From Nocardioides agri (lineage in GTDB: Bacteria > Actinomycetota > Actinomycetes > Propionibacteriales > Nocardioidaceae): 64,000 nucleotides of DNA. Under the pieces are notes generated by a model. It saw only the letters and a list, made by a program, of their open reading frames with translations, was not told where the DNA came from and ran no database searches. Location of the stretch: contig NZ_JACEIC010000002.1 in the NCBI RefSeq assembly GCF_013778305.1, forward strand, positions 747,708 to 811,707, written 5' to 3'. This document shows, piece after piece, positions 55,057-62,924 of this stretch (positions within the stretch are counted from its first letter, which is position 1; every line of letters starts with the position of its first letter). A program made the position numbers and the translations under genes.

Positions 55057-56475
55057 ATGGTGTCGGGTGATGCACCAGGAGCGACAGGCGACCGTCCGTC
55101 ACGCGAGGAGCGCGCGGCCGCGGGACGGGATGCGCGAGCACTGGTCCCGCGAAGGGTGCACGGGGAGTGGGAAGCGGGGCGAGATCGCACCGACCCGGTG
55201 CGCCTGCTCGAGGAGCAGGGGGCACGCCGGGTACCTGAGCTCGTTCCGCTCCGGTACGGGCGGATGCTGGACTCCCCGTTCGCGTTCTTCCGCGGCGCCG
55301 CCTACCTGATGGCCGCGGACCTCGCCGGTGCGCCCCGCACCGGTCTGAGGGTGCAGCTGTGTGGGGACGCGCACCTGTTGAACTTCGGGGTCTTCGCTGC
55401 GCCCGACCGTCGCCTCGTCTTCAGCCTCAACGACTTCGACGAGACGCTGCCCGGCCCGTTCGAGTGGGACGTCAAGCGACTGGTTGCCAGCTTCGCCGTC
55501 GCGGGACGGGATCGCGGCTTCGACGAGGCCGAGCGTCGAACCATCAACCTCGCCGTGGTGGCGTCGTACCGGAAAGCCATGCACCGTCTAGCCGCGATGG
55601 GCCGGCTCGACGTCTGGTACGCCCGCCTGGATCTCGATGACCTGGATGCACTCCTGAGCGAGCAGCTCGAGCCCGGCGACCTCAAGCGCTTCCACAAGAA
55701 TGTCGCCAAGGCCCGCACGAAGGACAGCGTGAGAGCCTTCACCAAGCTGGTCGAGGTCGTCGACGGTCGTCCTCGGCTGATCAGCGACCCTCCGGTGATC
55801 GTGAGGCTCGAGGAGCTCTTGTCCGCCGCTCACCACCCGCACGTGGTGGGAGAGCTGCATGCCATCCTGCGCTCCTACCGCCGCACGCTGTCGGGCGATC
55901 GCCGTCACCTGCTGGAGGGCTTCCAGTACGCAGACGCCGCCCGGAAGGTGGTGGGGGTGGGCAGCGTCGGCACTCGCGCGTGGATCGTCTTGATGATCGG
56001 CAACGACGACGACGACCCGCTCTTCCTCCAAGCCAAGGAGGCCGAGGCCTCTGTGCTGGAGCCCTTCCTCGGCCGGAGCGCACACCCCACTCACGGGCAA
56101 CGGGTCGTCGAGGGGCAGCGACTCATGCAGTCGGCCAGCGACATCATGCTGGGATGGGTGCGCCTGACCGGCGTCGACGGGATCGAGCGGGACTTCTACG
56201 TCCGCCAGCTGTGGGACGGCAAGGGATCCGCGGTCGTCTCGGCCATGAAGCCCGCCACGATGACCGCCTACGGTCGGCTGTGCGGTTGGACGCTGGCCCG
56301 AGCGCACGCACGCTCGGGCGACCCGGTCGCGATCGCCGGTTATCTCGGGTCAGGCGACCGGTTCGACCGAGCACTCGCTGCCTTCGCCGAGATCTACGCG
56401 GACCAGAACGAGCGCGACTACGCGGCGCTGCAGCGCGCGGTCGCCGCTGGACGCGTCACTGCCCTCGATGGCTAG
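55057..56475 (+). CDS. DUF2252 family protein
   Basis: A 472-residue protein. Typical DUF2252 stretches are MLDSPFAFFRGAAYLMAADLA, VQLCGDAHLLNFGVFAAPDRRLVFSLNDFDET (in part), WDVKRLVASFAVAGRD, VGVGSVGTRAWIVLM and FYVRQLWDGKGSAVV. The family has a protein-kinase-like/aminoglycoside-phosphotransferase-like fold, with CGDAHLLNFG as likely catalytic loop and NDFDET as metal loop; substrates are unknown. The start is uncertain: ATG 55057 or GTG 55060 follow GGAGGG, while ATG 55015 would add 14 residues. The gene abuts the cydA remnant. Confidence 0.87.
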   Translation: MVSGDAPGATGDRPSREERAAAGRDARALVPRRVHGEWEAGRDRTDPVRLLEEQGARRVPELVPLRYGRMLDSPFAFFRGAAYLMAADLAGAPRTGLRVQLCGDAHLLNFGVFAAPDRRLVFSLNDFDETLPGPFEWDVKRLVASFAVAGRDRGFDEAERRTINLAVVASYRKAMHRLAAMGRLDVWYARLDLDDLDALLSEQLEPGDLKRFHKNVAKARTKDSVRAFTKLVEVVDGRPRLISDPPVIVRLEELLSAAHHPHVVGELHAILRSYRRTLSGDRRHLLEGFQYADAARKVVGVGSVGTRAWIVLMIGNDDDDPLFLQAKEAEASVLEPFLGRSAHPTHGQRVVEGQRLMQSASDIMLGWVRLTGVDGIERDFYVRQLWDGKGSAVVSAMKPATMTAYGRLCGWTLARAHARSGDPVAIAGYLGSGDRFDRALAAFAEIYADQNERDYAALQRAVAAGRVTALDG

Positions 56476-56584
56476 CGCTCACCTGATGCCCCGGACTGAG
56501 CTGGGTGGGACTAGGCAACCGCCTCCGCGGAGGAGTAAGCAAGGAGGCAGCGGGCTCCGCGCGCCCGCAGGACGGAGGCACGAG

Positions 56585-56740
56585 ATGGCCAGCGAAGCAC
56601 CCGAGCACGGCAGCGTGCATGCCCAGCCGTACAACGACACGAGAGCCACCGTCGTCGCGCTCCTGGGTGCGATCCTCATCGACCTGGGCATCATCGCCCT
56701 CTTCGTGCTGATCACGTGGTTTGCCCACGCCACCAGCTGA
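56585..56740 (+). CDS. small single-pass membrane protein, 51 aa
   Basis: MASEAPEHGSVHAQPYNDT leads to one hydrophobic helix, VVALLGAILIDLGIIALFVLIT, and a short tail. GGAGG lies about 8 nt before the ATG. The polar His/Pro-containing head and single helix resemble accessory subunits of respiratory oxidases (CydX-like size), and the gene lies close to the cyd operon, though on the opposite strand. I do not recognise a family. Confidence 0.6.
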   Translation: MASEAPEHGSVHAQPYNDTRATVVALLGAILIDLGIIALFVLITWFAHATS

Positions 56741-56918
56741 CTCACGATCACGTGACGTCGGGCCGGCGCCCGCGAGTCCAAGGGAGACGACGGACACCGC
56801 GTGATCAGCGCTTGCGCCGATCCCGAACGCAAGAGCCCGCGCGTCCCGACGGCCCGATGGGCTGTCGGCGATGACGGAAGACTCACGCGCAGCCCAGGTG
56901 CGGCATACGCCCCCGGTG

Positions 56919-57119
56919 TCAGGTCCAAGATGTTGACTCGAAGAGTCCTTCCCAGATCTCGAGGAGGTAGTTGAGAAGCCTGAATGCTGCGAGCAGGCCT
57001 CCGCCGACCAACGCCGCCGTGATCACGAGGCGCATCTCGTCCTCGGATCGGTCGGTCGCATCTGCCATCGCGCGCGCGACGCCGCCAACGACGCTGGTCA
57101 ACGTCATATCCATGCGCAT
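56919..57119 (-). CDS. small membrane-associated hypothetical protein, 66 aa
   Basis: The frame MTLTSVVGGVARAMADATD precedes RSEDEMRLVITAALVGGGLLAAFRLLNYLLEIWEGLF, which contains one hydrophobic segment and an amphipathic end. It is on the same strand as cydB, 45 bp beyond the stop of which it lies upstream in position but downstream in transcription. Several closely spaced ATGs (57119, 57113, 57107) could start it and no ribosome site is clear. Confidence 0.4.
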   Translation of the reverse strand: MRMDMTLTSVVGGVARAMADATDRSEDEMRLVITAALVGGGLLAAFRLLNYLLEIWEGLFESTSWT

Positions 57120-57168
57120 TTTCGGAACATACGCCGCCCGCCGGCTCGTGGGAAGGCATGAAAGTGGT

Positions 57169-58233
57169 TCATCCGGCCGGCTCATCGGTGACGTGTGAGA
57201 CCTGCTCAAGCGGGCTGTGGGCGGGCTCGGGCATGCTCTCCTCCGGTAGCAAGGTCTTCTGGTCGAGCACGTACAGCAGCACGAACGCGGGCACGATCAG
57301 GACCGCGGCGAGGCCGGTGGCGACGAGCACGGCCGTCATGGTGCCGGTGGGTGCCGCCGCTGCCGAGACCGTCAGGGATTCGGGCAGCAGGTAGTCCCAC
57401 TGCGCCACTCCCCAGGCGGCGACCAGGCTGGCCACCGCACCCACTGCGGCCAGCCGCGCACCGTGTCGGGTCCGGCGGGTGAGCAGCCCGAGGGCGGCCA
57501 GGCCACACACTGCCGAGAGGATCACCAGCGGGAGGGCACGCGAGGTGAGTCCGTCGAAGAGGTACTTCGCGTCGTTCGCCAGCACGAAGATCCCCACCAG
57601 CGCCACCAGGCCGGCGGCCGCGGCGGCACCGATCGCCCGGCGCCGGAAGTAGGCGACCATCGTCTCGTCGGACAGCCTGCGGGCGTCCGAGACGAGGAAG
57701 AAGGCGGCGAGGTACGCCGCCACGCACACGGCCAGCACGCCGCCGAGGACGGACGTCGGGTTGACCCAGCTCCCCCACGGGGCACCGGCCTTGCCCCCCG
57801 CAGGCACCCGCCCCGAGGCGATGGCACCGATGACGGCGCCGAAGCAGTAGGGCACCAGCACTGATGAGATGGCGAAGGCGGCGCCGAAGTTGCGGCGGTC
57901 CCGGGTGCGGAACACCGCCTTCCGGAACGCGAAGCTGGCACCGCGCAGCACGATGCCGAGCGCGGCAAGCGTCAGTGGGACGAACAGCGTCAAGGTGATC
58001 GACGCGTACGCCTCCGGGAAGCAGGTCCACAGCAGCACCCACACGAAGATCAGCCACACGTGGTTGGCTTCCCAGACGGGAGCGATGGCGTGGTCGATGA
58101 CGTTGCGGGCCCGGCCGCCACGCTTGGTCCCGCCGGCCACGAGGTCCCAGAACCCGGCGCCGAAGTCGGCGCCGCCGAAGATCGCGTACGTCGTGATCGC
58201 GGCGAACAGCACGAGGGCAGCGGTGGTGTCCAT
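57169..58233 (-). CDS. cydB: cytochrome bd oxidase subunit II
   Basis: A 354-residue membrane protein with about nine helices. Family features are LFAAITTYAIFGGADFGAGFWDLVAGG (partly quoted), NVIDHAIAPVWEANHVWLIF and GIVLRGASFAFRKAVF. The W-E-A-N-H-V-W stretch marks the quinol-oxidase subunit II. It pairs with CydA to reduce oxygen to water with electrons from quinol. Its ATG overlaps the cydA stop by 1 nt. No cydCD genes follow in this window. Confidence 0.94.
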   Translation of the reverse strand: MDTTAALVLFAAITTYAIFGGADFGAGFWDLVAGGTKRGGRARNVIDHAIAPVWEANHVWLIFVWVLLWTCFPEAYASITLTLFVPLTLAALGIVLRGASFAFRKAVFRTRDRRNFGAAFAISSVLVPYCFGAVIGAIASGRVPAGGKAGAPWGSWVNPTSVLGGVLAVCVAAYLAAFFLVSDARRLSDETMVAYFRRRAIGAAAAAGLVALVGIFVLANDAKYLFDGLTSRALPLVILSAVCGLAALGLLTRRTRHGARLAAVGAVASLVAAWGVAQWDYLLPESLTVSAAAAPTGTMTAVLVATGLAAVLIVPAFVLLYVLDQKTLLPEESMPEPAHSPLEQVSHVTDEPAG

Positions 58234-59666
58234 CAGAGCGGCACCTTCTCGTCGCCTGCCTCGATCGGCTCGCTGGGCCCGTACGGCACGTCGACCTCGC
58301 CGGACTGGCCACCACGGAAGCGGCGGCTCATCTGCCGCATCACCAGGATCGTGGTGACGCCGAGCCCGAGGTAGAGGATCACCACGCCGATGAAGGTGAT
58401 CCAGATGCCGGTGTTCGCGGTCGCGGCGTCCTCGACCTTCATCTTCTCGTAGACGATCCAGGGTTGGCGGCCGACCTCGCTCACGGTCCAGCCGGCCTCC
58501 ATGGCGACCACGCCGAGCACGCCGGACGCGGCCGCGGCGCGGAGGAACCACTTGCTCCCGGGCATGCTTCGTCGGAAGATCCACGCCGCCCACCACCACA
58601 GGGTCAGCAGGAACAGGAGCGTGCCGACCCCGACCATCACGTCCCAGGCGAGGTGGGTGACGTTGACCTCGTGGTTGGTCGGACGGTCGGCGGCCGGCGT
58701 CTCGTCGAGGCCTTGGACGACCGTCGAGGTCCCATCGCTGGGGTCGGACAGGATCGAGGCGAGACCGGGAATCGGGATCCCCCCGGTCACCTCGCCCTCG
58801 GAGTTGAGGTGGCCGAGAAGCACCTCGGGTACGTCGTCGCTCGTCTTCGGGACCATCTCGATCGCAGCGAACTTGGTCGGCTGGTTGTCGTAGACCCAGC
58901 GGGCGAGCGTGTCGCCTACCGCCATCTGGACGGGCGTGGCGATCGCGGCGACGGTGAACGCGATGATGAAACCCATCCGGTGGTAATGGTCGGTACGCCC
59001 CTTCAGCATCCCGACGGCGTAGACCGACGCCACCATGAAGCCCCCGACGAGGTACGCCGCGACCACCATGTGCGCCGCCATCAACGGCATCGCGTCGTTG
59101 AAGATCACCCCCATCGGATCGACGTCGATCACCTTGCCGGACTTGTCGAGGGTGACACCCTGCGGAGAGTTCATCCAGGCGTTGGCAGCCACCACCGAGA
59201 TGCTGCCGAAGATCCCCGCGACCGCGATCGGCACGCCGGTCCAGAAGTGCGCCCACGGCTTCAGCCGGCGCCACCCGAAGATGTAGATCGAGATGAAGAC
59301 CGCCTCGGTGAAGAAGAAGATCCCCTCGAAGGCGAACGGCACACCGAACGCGGCGCCCCACTGCCCCATGAACTTCGGCCACAGCAGACCGAACTCGAAG
59401 GACAGCACGGTCCCGGTCACCGCCCCCACCGCGAAGGTGACGGCCATGTACTTCGACCACCGCTGCGCGAGCAGCATCGCGTCCGCATCCTGGTGCTTGA
59501 TGCCCCGGTAGTTGGCGATCAGCGTCATCACCGACCACGACACCCCGAGCGGCACCAAGATGATGTGGAAGGCCAGGGTGAAGGCCATCTGGGACCGCGC
59601 CCACGGCACGGGATCCACGGAGAGGGCCACGCCCGTCACGACATTCGCCAGGACATCGATCGCCAC
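58233..59666 (-). CDS. cydA: cytochrome bd oxidase subunit I (short Q-loop, CioA-like)
   Basis: A 477-residue subunit carrying the haems. The first haem ligand is H34 in AFTLAFHIILVPLGVSW; later helices include the His of PLMAAHMVVAAYLVGGF and the quinol/haem region GWTVSEVGRQPWIVYEKMKVEDA. The segment between helices 6 and 7 is short, as in cyanide-insensitive oxidases. It starts at GTG 59666, 3 bp after the NDH-2 stop, with GAGG upstream. It is intact, unlike the remnant at 54871, and differs from it in type. High oxygen affinity is a family trait. Confidence 0.93.
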   Translation of the reverse strand: MAIDVLANVVTGVALSVDPVPWARSQMAFTLAFHIILVPLGVSWSVMTLIANYRGIKHQDADAMLLAQRWSKYMAVTFAVGAVTGTVLSFEFGLLWPKFMGQWGAAFGVPFAFEGIFFFTEAVFISIYIFGWRRLKPWAHFWTGVPIAVAGIFGSISVVAANAWMNSPQGVTLDKSGKVIDVDPMGVIFNDAMPLMAAHMVVAAYLVGGFMVASVYAVGMLKGRTDHYHRMGFIIAFTVAAIATPVQMAVGDTLARWVYDNQPTKFAAIEMVPKTSDDVPEVLLGHLNSEGEVTGGIPIPGLASILSDPSDGTSTVVQGLDETPAADRPTNHEVNVTHLAWDVMVGVGTLLFLLTLWWWAAWIFRRSMPGSKWFLRAAAASGVLGVVAMEAGWTVSEVGRQPWIVYEKMKVEDAATANTGIWITFIGVVILYLGLGVTTILVMRQMSRRFRGGQSGEVDVPYGPSEPIEAGDEKVPL

Positions 59667-59669
59667 CGG

Positions 59670-61058
59670 TCACACCTCGTCTGACGCGGGCGCGTCACCG
59701 GCATCGTCGTGGTGCTCGAACGCCGGGACCACGCCTGCGATGTCGCCTCCGCCGGCCTGGTCGAGGACCACCCGGCCGACCGTCTGGCGGATGGTGATGG
59801 TGCGTTCCGCGCGCCCACCGGCCGCGAACGTCCCGGTCCAGTGGAACATCGCCGCGAGCCGGTTCTTGAAACCGGTCAGGAAGGTGATGTGCACCAGCAG
59901 CCACATCAACCACCCCGGGAATCCCGACAGTCGGACCTTCTTGAAGCTGACGACGGCGTGGAAGCGGGAGATGGTGGCCATGCTGCCGAGGTCACGGTAG
60001 GTGAACTTCGCGGCTTCCTTGCCGCTCAGCCGGCGTTTGATCGTGTTGGCGGCATGGATCCCCGACTGCATGGCCACTTCGGCCACCCCGGGCAGACCGT
60101 CGAGCGCCATCATGTCTCCGATCGCGAAGACCTCGGGGTGGCCTGGGAGGGTGCAGTCGTCGAGGACGACGATGCGGCCCGCACGGTCGCACGTCGCCCC
60201 GCTGGCCTCGGCCAGCAGGCCCGCCAGTGGGGAGGCCTGGACGCCCGCGGCCCAGACCTTCGTCCGGGCGACGACTCGCTTGGTCGAACCGTCCGGGCCT
60301 CGCACCTCGACCCCGAACGGGTCCACATCCGTGACCACCGAACCGGTGCGGATCGTCACGCCCAGCCGGCGCAGCTCGCTGGCCGCCTTCTTGGAGAGTC
60401 GGTCGCCGAACGTCGCGAGAATCTCCTTGCCGCCGTCGATCAGCAGGACCCTGGCGTCGGCAGGATCGATGCGACGGAAGTTGCCCCTGAGCCCCGTGCG
60501 AGACAGCTCGGCGATCTGGCCGGCGATCTCGACCCCGGTCGGGCCGCCTCCGACGACCACGAAGGTGAGCCACGCGCGACGCGCCTCCGGGTCTTCCTCG
60601 TTCTCCGCCATCTCGAAGGCACCGAAGATCCTGCCGCGAAGCTCCAGGGCGTCGTCGATCGTCTTCATGCCGGGCGCGAACCGCGAGAACTCGTCGTGCC
60701 CGAAGTACGACTGAGCCGCTCCCGCTGCGACGATCAGGCTGTCGTACTCAAAGGTGCGCACCGTGTCGTCGGGGCGTCGGGCCGTCACCGTGCGTGCCTC
60801 GAGGTCGAACTCCTGGACCGTGGCCATCTCCACGGTCACGTTGGAGTGTCGCCGCAGGATGTCCCGGATCGGGGGCGCCACCTCCCCCGCCGACAGGATG
60901 CCCGTCGCGAGCTGGTACAGCAGCGGCTGGAAGAGGTGGTAGTTCCTGGCGTCGACGAGGGTGACGTCGACGGGTGCCCGCCGCAGGAACTTCGCCGCGA
61001 ACAGCCCGCCGAAGCCGCCTCCGACGATGACAACCCGGTGAACCGCAGTGTCGGCCAT
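59670..61058 (-). CDS. ndh: type II NADH dehydrogenase (NDH-2)
   Basis: A 462-residue FAD protein. The N-terminal FAD motif is VVIVGGGFGGLFAAKFLRR, and the NADH-binding motif is VVVGGGPTGVEIAGQIAEL with VLLIDGGKEIL. The quinone-site region AIGDMMALDGLPGVAEVAMQSG is present, and a C-terminal membrane anchor follows (GFPGWLMWLLVHITFLTGF). It oxidises NADH and reduces quinone without proton pumping. With CydAB it forms a minimal NADH-to-oxygen chain. It lies 12 bp after the GMC oxidoreductase gene. Confidence 0.92.
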   Translation of the reverse strand: MADTAVHRVVIVGGGFGGLFAAKFLRRAPVDVTLVDARNYHLFQPLLYQLATGILSAGEVAPPIRDILRRHSNVTVEMATVQEFDLEARTVTARRPDDTVRTFEYDSLIVAAGAAQSYFGHDEFSRFAPGMKTIDDALELRGRIFGAFEMAENEEDPEARRAWLTFVVVGGGPTGVEIAGQIAELSRTGLRGNFRRIDPADARVLLIDGGKEILATFGDRLSKKAASELRRLGVTIRTGSVVTDVDPFGVEVRGPDGSTKRVVARTKVWAAGVQASPLAGLLAEASGATCDRAGRIVVLDDCTLPGHPEVFAIGDMMALDGLPGVAEVAMQSGIHAANTIKRRLSGKEAAKFTYRDLGSMATISRFHAVVSFKKVRLSGFPGWLMWLLVHITFLTGFKNRLAAMFHWTGTFAAGGRAERTITIRQTVGRVVLDQAGGGDIAGVVPAFEHHDDAGDAPASDEV

Positions 61059-61070
61059 CGCGAAGCGGTC

Positions 61071-62651
61071 TCAGCCGAGGCGTTGAGCCAGATGGTCGCC
61101 AACCCGTAGGGAGTTGGCGATGGCGGTCAGCGACGGGTTCACGGCTCCGATGCTGGGGAAGAAGCTGGTGTCGACGACGTAGAGGTTGTCGACGTCGTGG
61201 GCCTTGCAGTTCACGTCGAGTGCGCTCGAGGCGGGGTCGCGGCCGAACCTGACGGTCCCGGCCTGGTGGGCCGTCGCGCCGATGGGCATGCTCTTGTGCA
61301 GGTACAGGCTGCGGTCCAGCAGGTGGTGCTCGTGCATCCCCAGCTGGTCGAGCATGCCGTCGAGCTTGTGGCGCAGACGCTTGACCCCTTCGACGTTGTT
61401 CTGCTCGTTGATGCTGAGGTGGATCGCTCCGTCCCCGTCCACGGTGACCCGGTTGTCGGGCTGCGGCAGGTCCTCCCCACATAACCAGAAGTCGACGGCG
61501 TGGTGAGCCAGCACTTCAAAGGGCAGCTCCGGCGAGAGGCGTCCCGCCCATCGCGGCGCCTGGGCGTGGATCTCTTCGTCGTCGGACTTCCCGAGCATCT
61601 GGATCCCGCCGAGGGGGTAGCCCCAGTCGTCGGCGCCGAGGTACCAGTCGTTCATGGCCAGTGTCTTCTGGAACTTCGTGGGGTTGGGCTCCCGCGAGAC
61701 GGCCATCAGGGCGATGTTGTTGTGCCGCATGTAGTGCCGGCCGACCACGCCCGAGCTGTTCGCCAGCCCGTCGGGATGGCGGTCGCTGCGAGACCTCAGC
61801 AGCAGGGCGGCGGAGTTCACCGCACCGCAGGCGACCACCACGATGTCACCGGTGAAGGTGGTGACCGACCCGTCGTCCATGGCTGTGACGACGCCGGTGA
61901 CCGTGTGTCCGGACTCGTCGGTCTCGAGACGCTGCACGTGGGCGCCGGTCACGAGGGTGACGTTGCTCCGCGACAGGACGGGGTCGACGCAGATGACCTG
62001 GGAGTCCGACTTCGCGTCGATCACGCACGGGAAGCCGTCGAGGCGGTCGCAGCGGATGCAGGCGCTCGTGCGGGTCGGGTGACCCTCCTCGTCTTCGTCG
62101 AGGTTGACCCCGATCGGCAGGTGGAACGGGTGGAGTCCGAGCTTCTCCAGGTCGTCGCTCAGCTGCTGGATGCGTGGCTCGTGGGACACCGGCGGGTAGG
62201 CGTACTGCTTGCTCGCGTGACCTTCGGTCGGGTCCTCTCCGTGGTGGCCGTGCACGAGGTAGAGGTGCTCGGCTTCGGTGTAGTACGGCTCGAGCTCGTC
62301 GTAGGAGATGGGCCAGGCTGGGGAGATGCCGCCGTGGTGGCGCAGCTCGCCGAAGTCCTCCGGTCGCAGCCGGAACAGAGCGGCCCCGTAGAACTTGGTG
62401 TTGCCGCCGACGTAGTAGTTGACCTCGGGCTGGAAGTCACGGCCGTGCGCGTCGTACCAGACCTCCGGTGCGAGGTACTTCCCACGGACGAAGACGGCCT
62501 GGGTCGACCAGTTGTCGCGCTCTCTGGGCAGGAACGGCCCACGTTCGAGCCAGAGCACCTTCGCCCCACTCGTGGCGAGCCGGTGCCCGAGGGTCCCCCC
62601 TCCCGCACCGGTCCCGACGATCACGACGTCGTAGTGCTGGTCATCTGCCAT
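61071..62651 (-). CDS. GMC-family FAD oxidoreductase
   Basis: A 526-residue flavoprotein. FAD binding is VVIVGTGAGGGTLGHRLATSG with WLERG; GMC features are VNYYVGGNTKFYGAALFRLRPEDF (in part), VVVACGAVNSAALLL, and the C-terminal FFPSIGAVNPSLTAIANSLRVGDHLA carrying the catalytic Asn. The likely catalytic His is in GATAHQAGTVRFG. A Cys-containing insert (ACIRCDRLDGFPC) is typical of this bacterial subgroup, which oxidises sugars or alcohols with quinone or cytochrome acceptors. It heads the NDH-2/cydAB operon. ATG 62651 is preferred over 62660 for spacing to GAGGG. Confidence 0.87.
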   Translation of the reverse strand: MADDQHYDVVIVGTGAGGGTLGHRLATSGAKVLWLERGPFLPRERDNWSTQAVFVRGKYLAPEVWYDAHGRDFQPEVNYYVGGNTKFYGAALFRLRPEDFGELRHHGGISPAWPISYDELEPYYTEAEHLYLVHGHHGEDPTEGHASKQYAYPPVSHEPRIQQLSDDLEKLGLHPFHLPIGVNLDEDEEGHPTRTSACIRCDRLDGFPCVIDAKSDSQVICVDPVLSRSNVTLVTGAHVQRLETDESGHTVTGVVTAMDDGSVTTFTGDIVVVACGAVNSAALLLRSRSDRHPDGLANSSGVVGRHYMRHNNIALMAVSREPNPTKFQKTLAMNDWYLGADDWGYPLGGIQMLGKSDDEEIHAQAPRWAGRLSPELPFEVLAHHAVDFWLCGEDLPQPDNRVTVDGDGAIHLSINEQNNVEGVKRLRHKLDGMLDQLGMHEHHLLDRSLYLHKSMPIGATAHQAGTVRFGRDPASSALDVNCKAHDVDNLYVVDTSFFPSIGAVNPSLTAIANSLRVGDHLAQRLG

Positions 62652-62924
62652 GACGGACATCCCTCGTGTGACGGCAAACCCGAGGTTGCGGCCGCGAGGC
62701 GCCGGGGCGAGTGGTCGCTCTCCGACCATCCCGCTCCGACGCGCCCGCGTCAATCACCCAAAACGGAGGATGTTCGAGGTCGGCCGAAGTCGGAACATCC
62801 GCAGGGAGGCAGCGCCACGAGCCCGGTGTTGCCTCCGATCAAGGCCGGGTCCTGACCGGTGCGGACGACGGGCCAGGCGCCGCCCTCGATGCCGCACGGA
62901 CGACCACCCCTGAGGAGAGTGACC

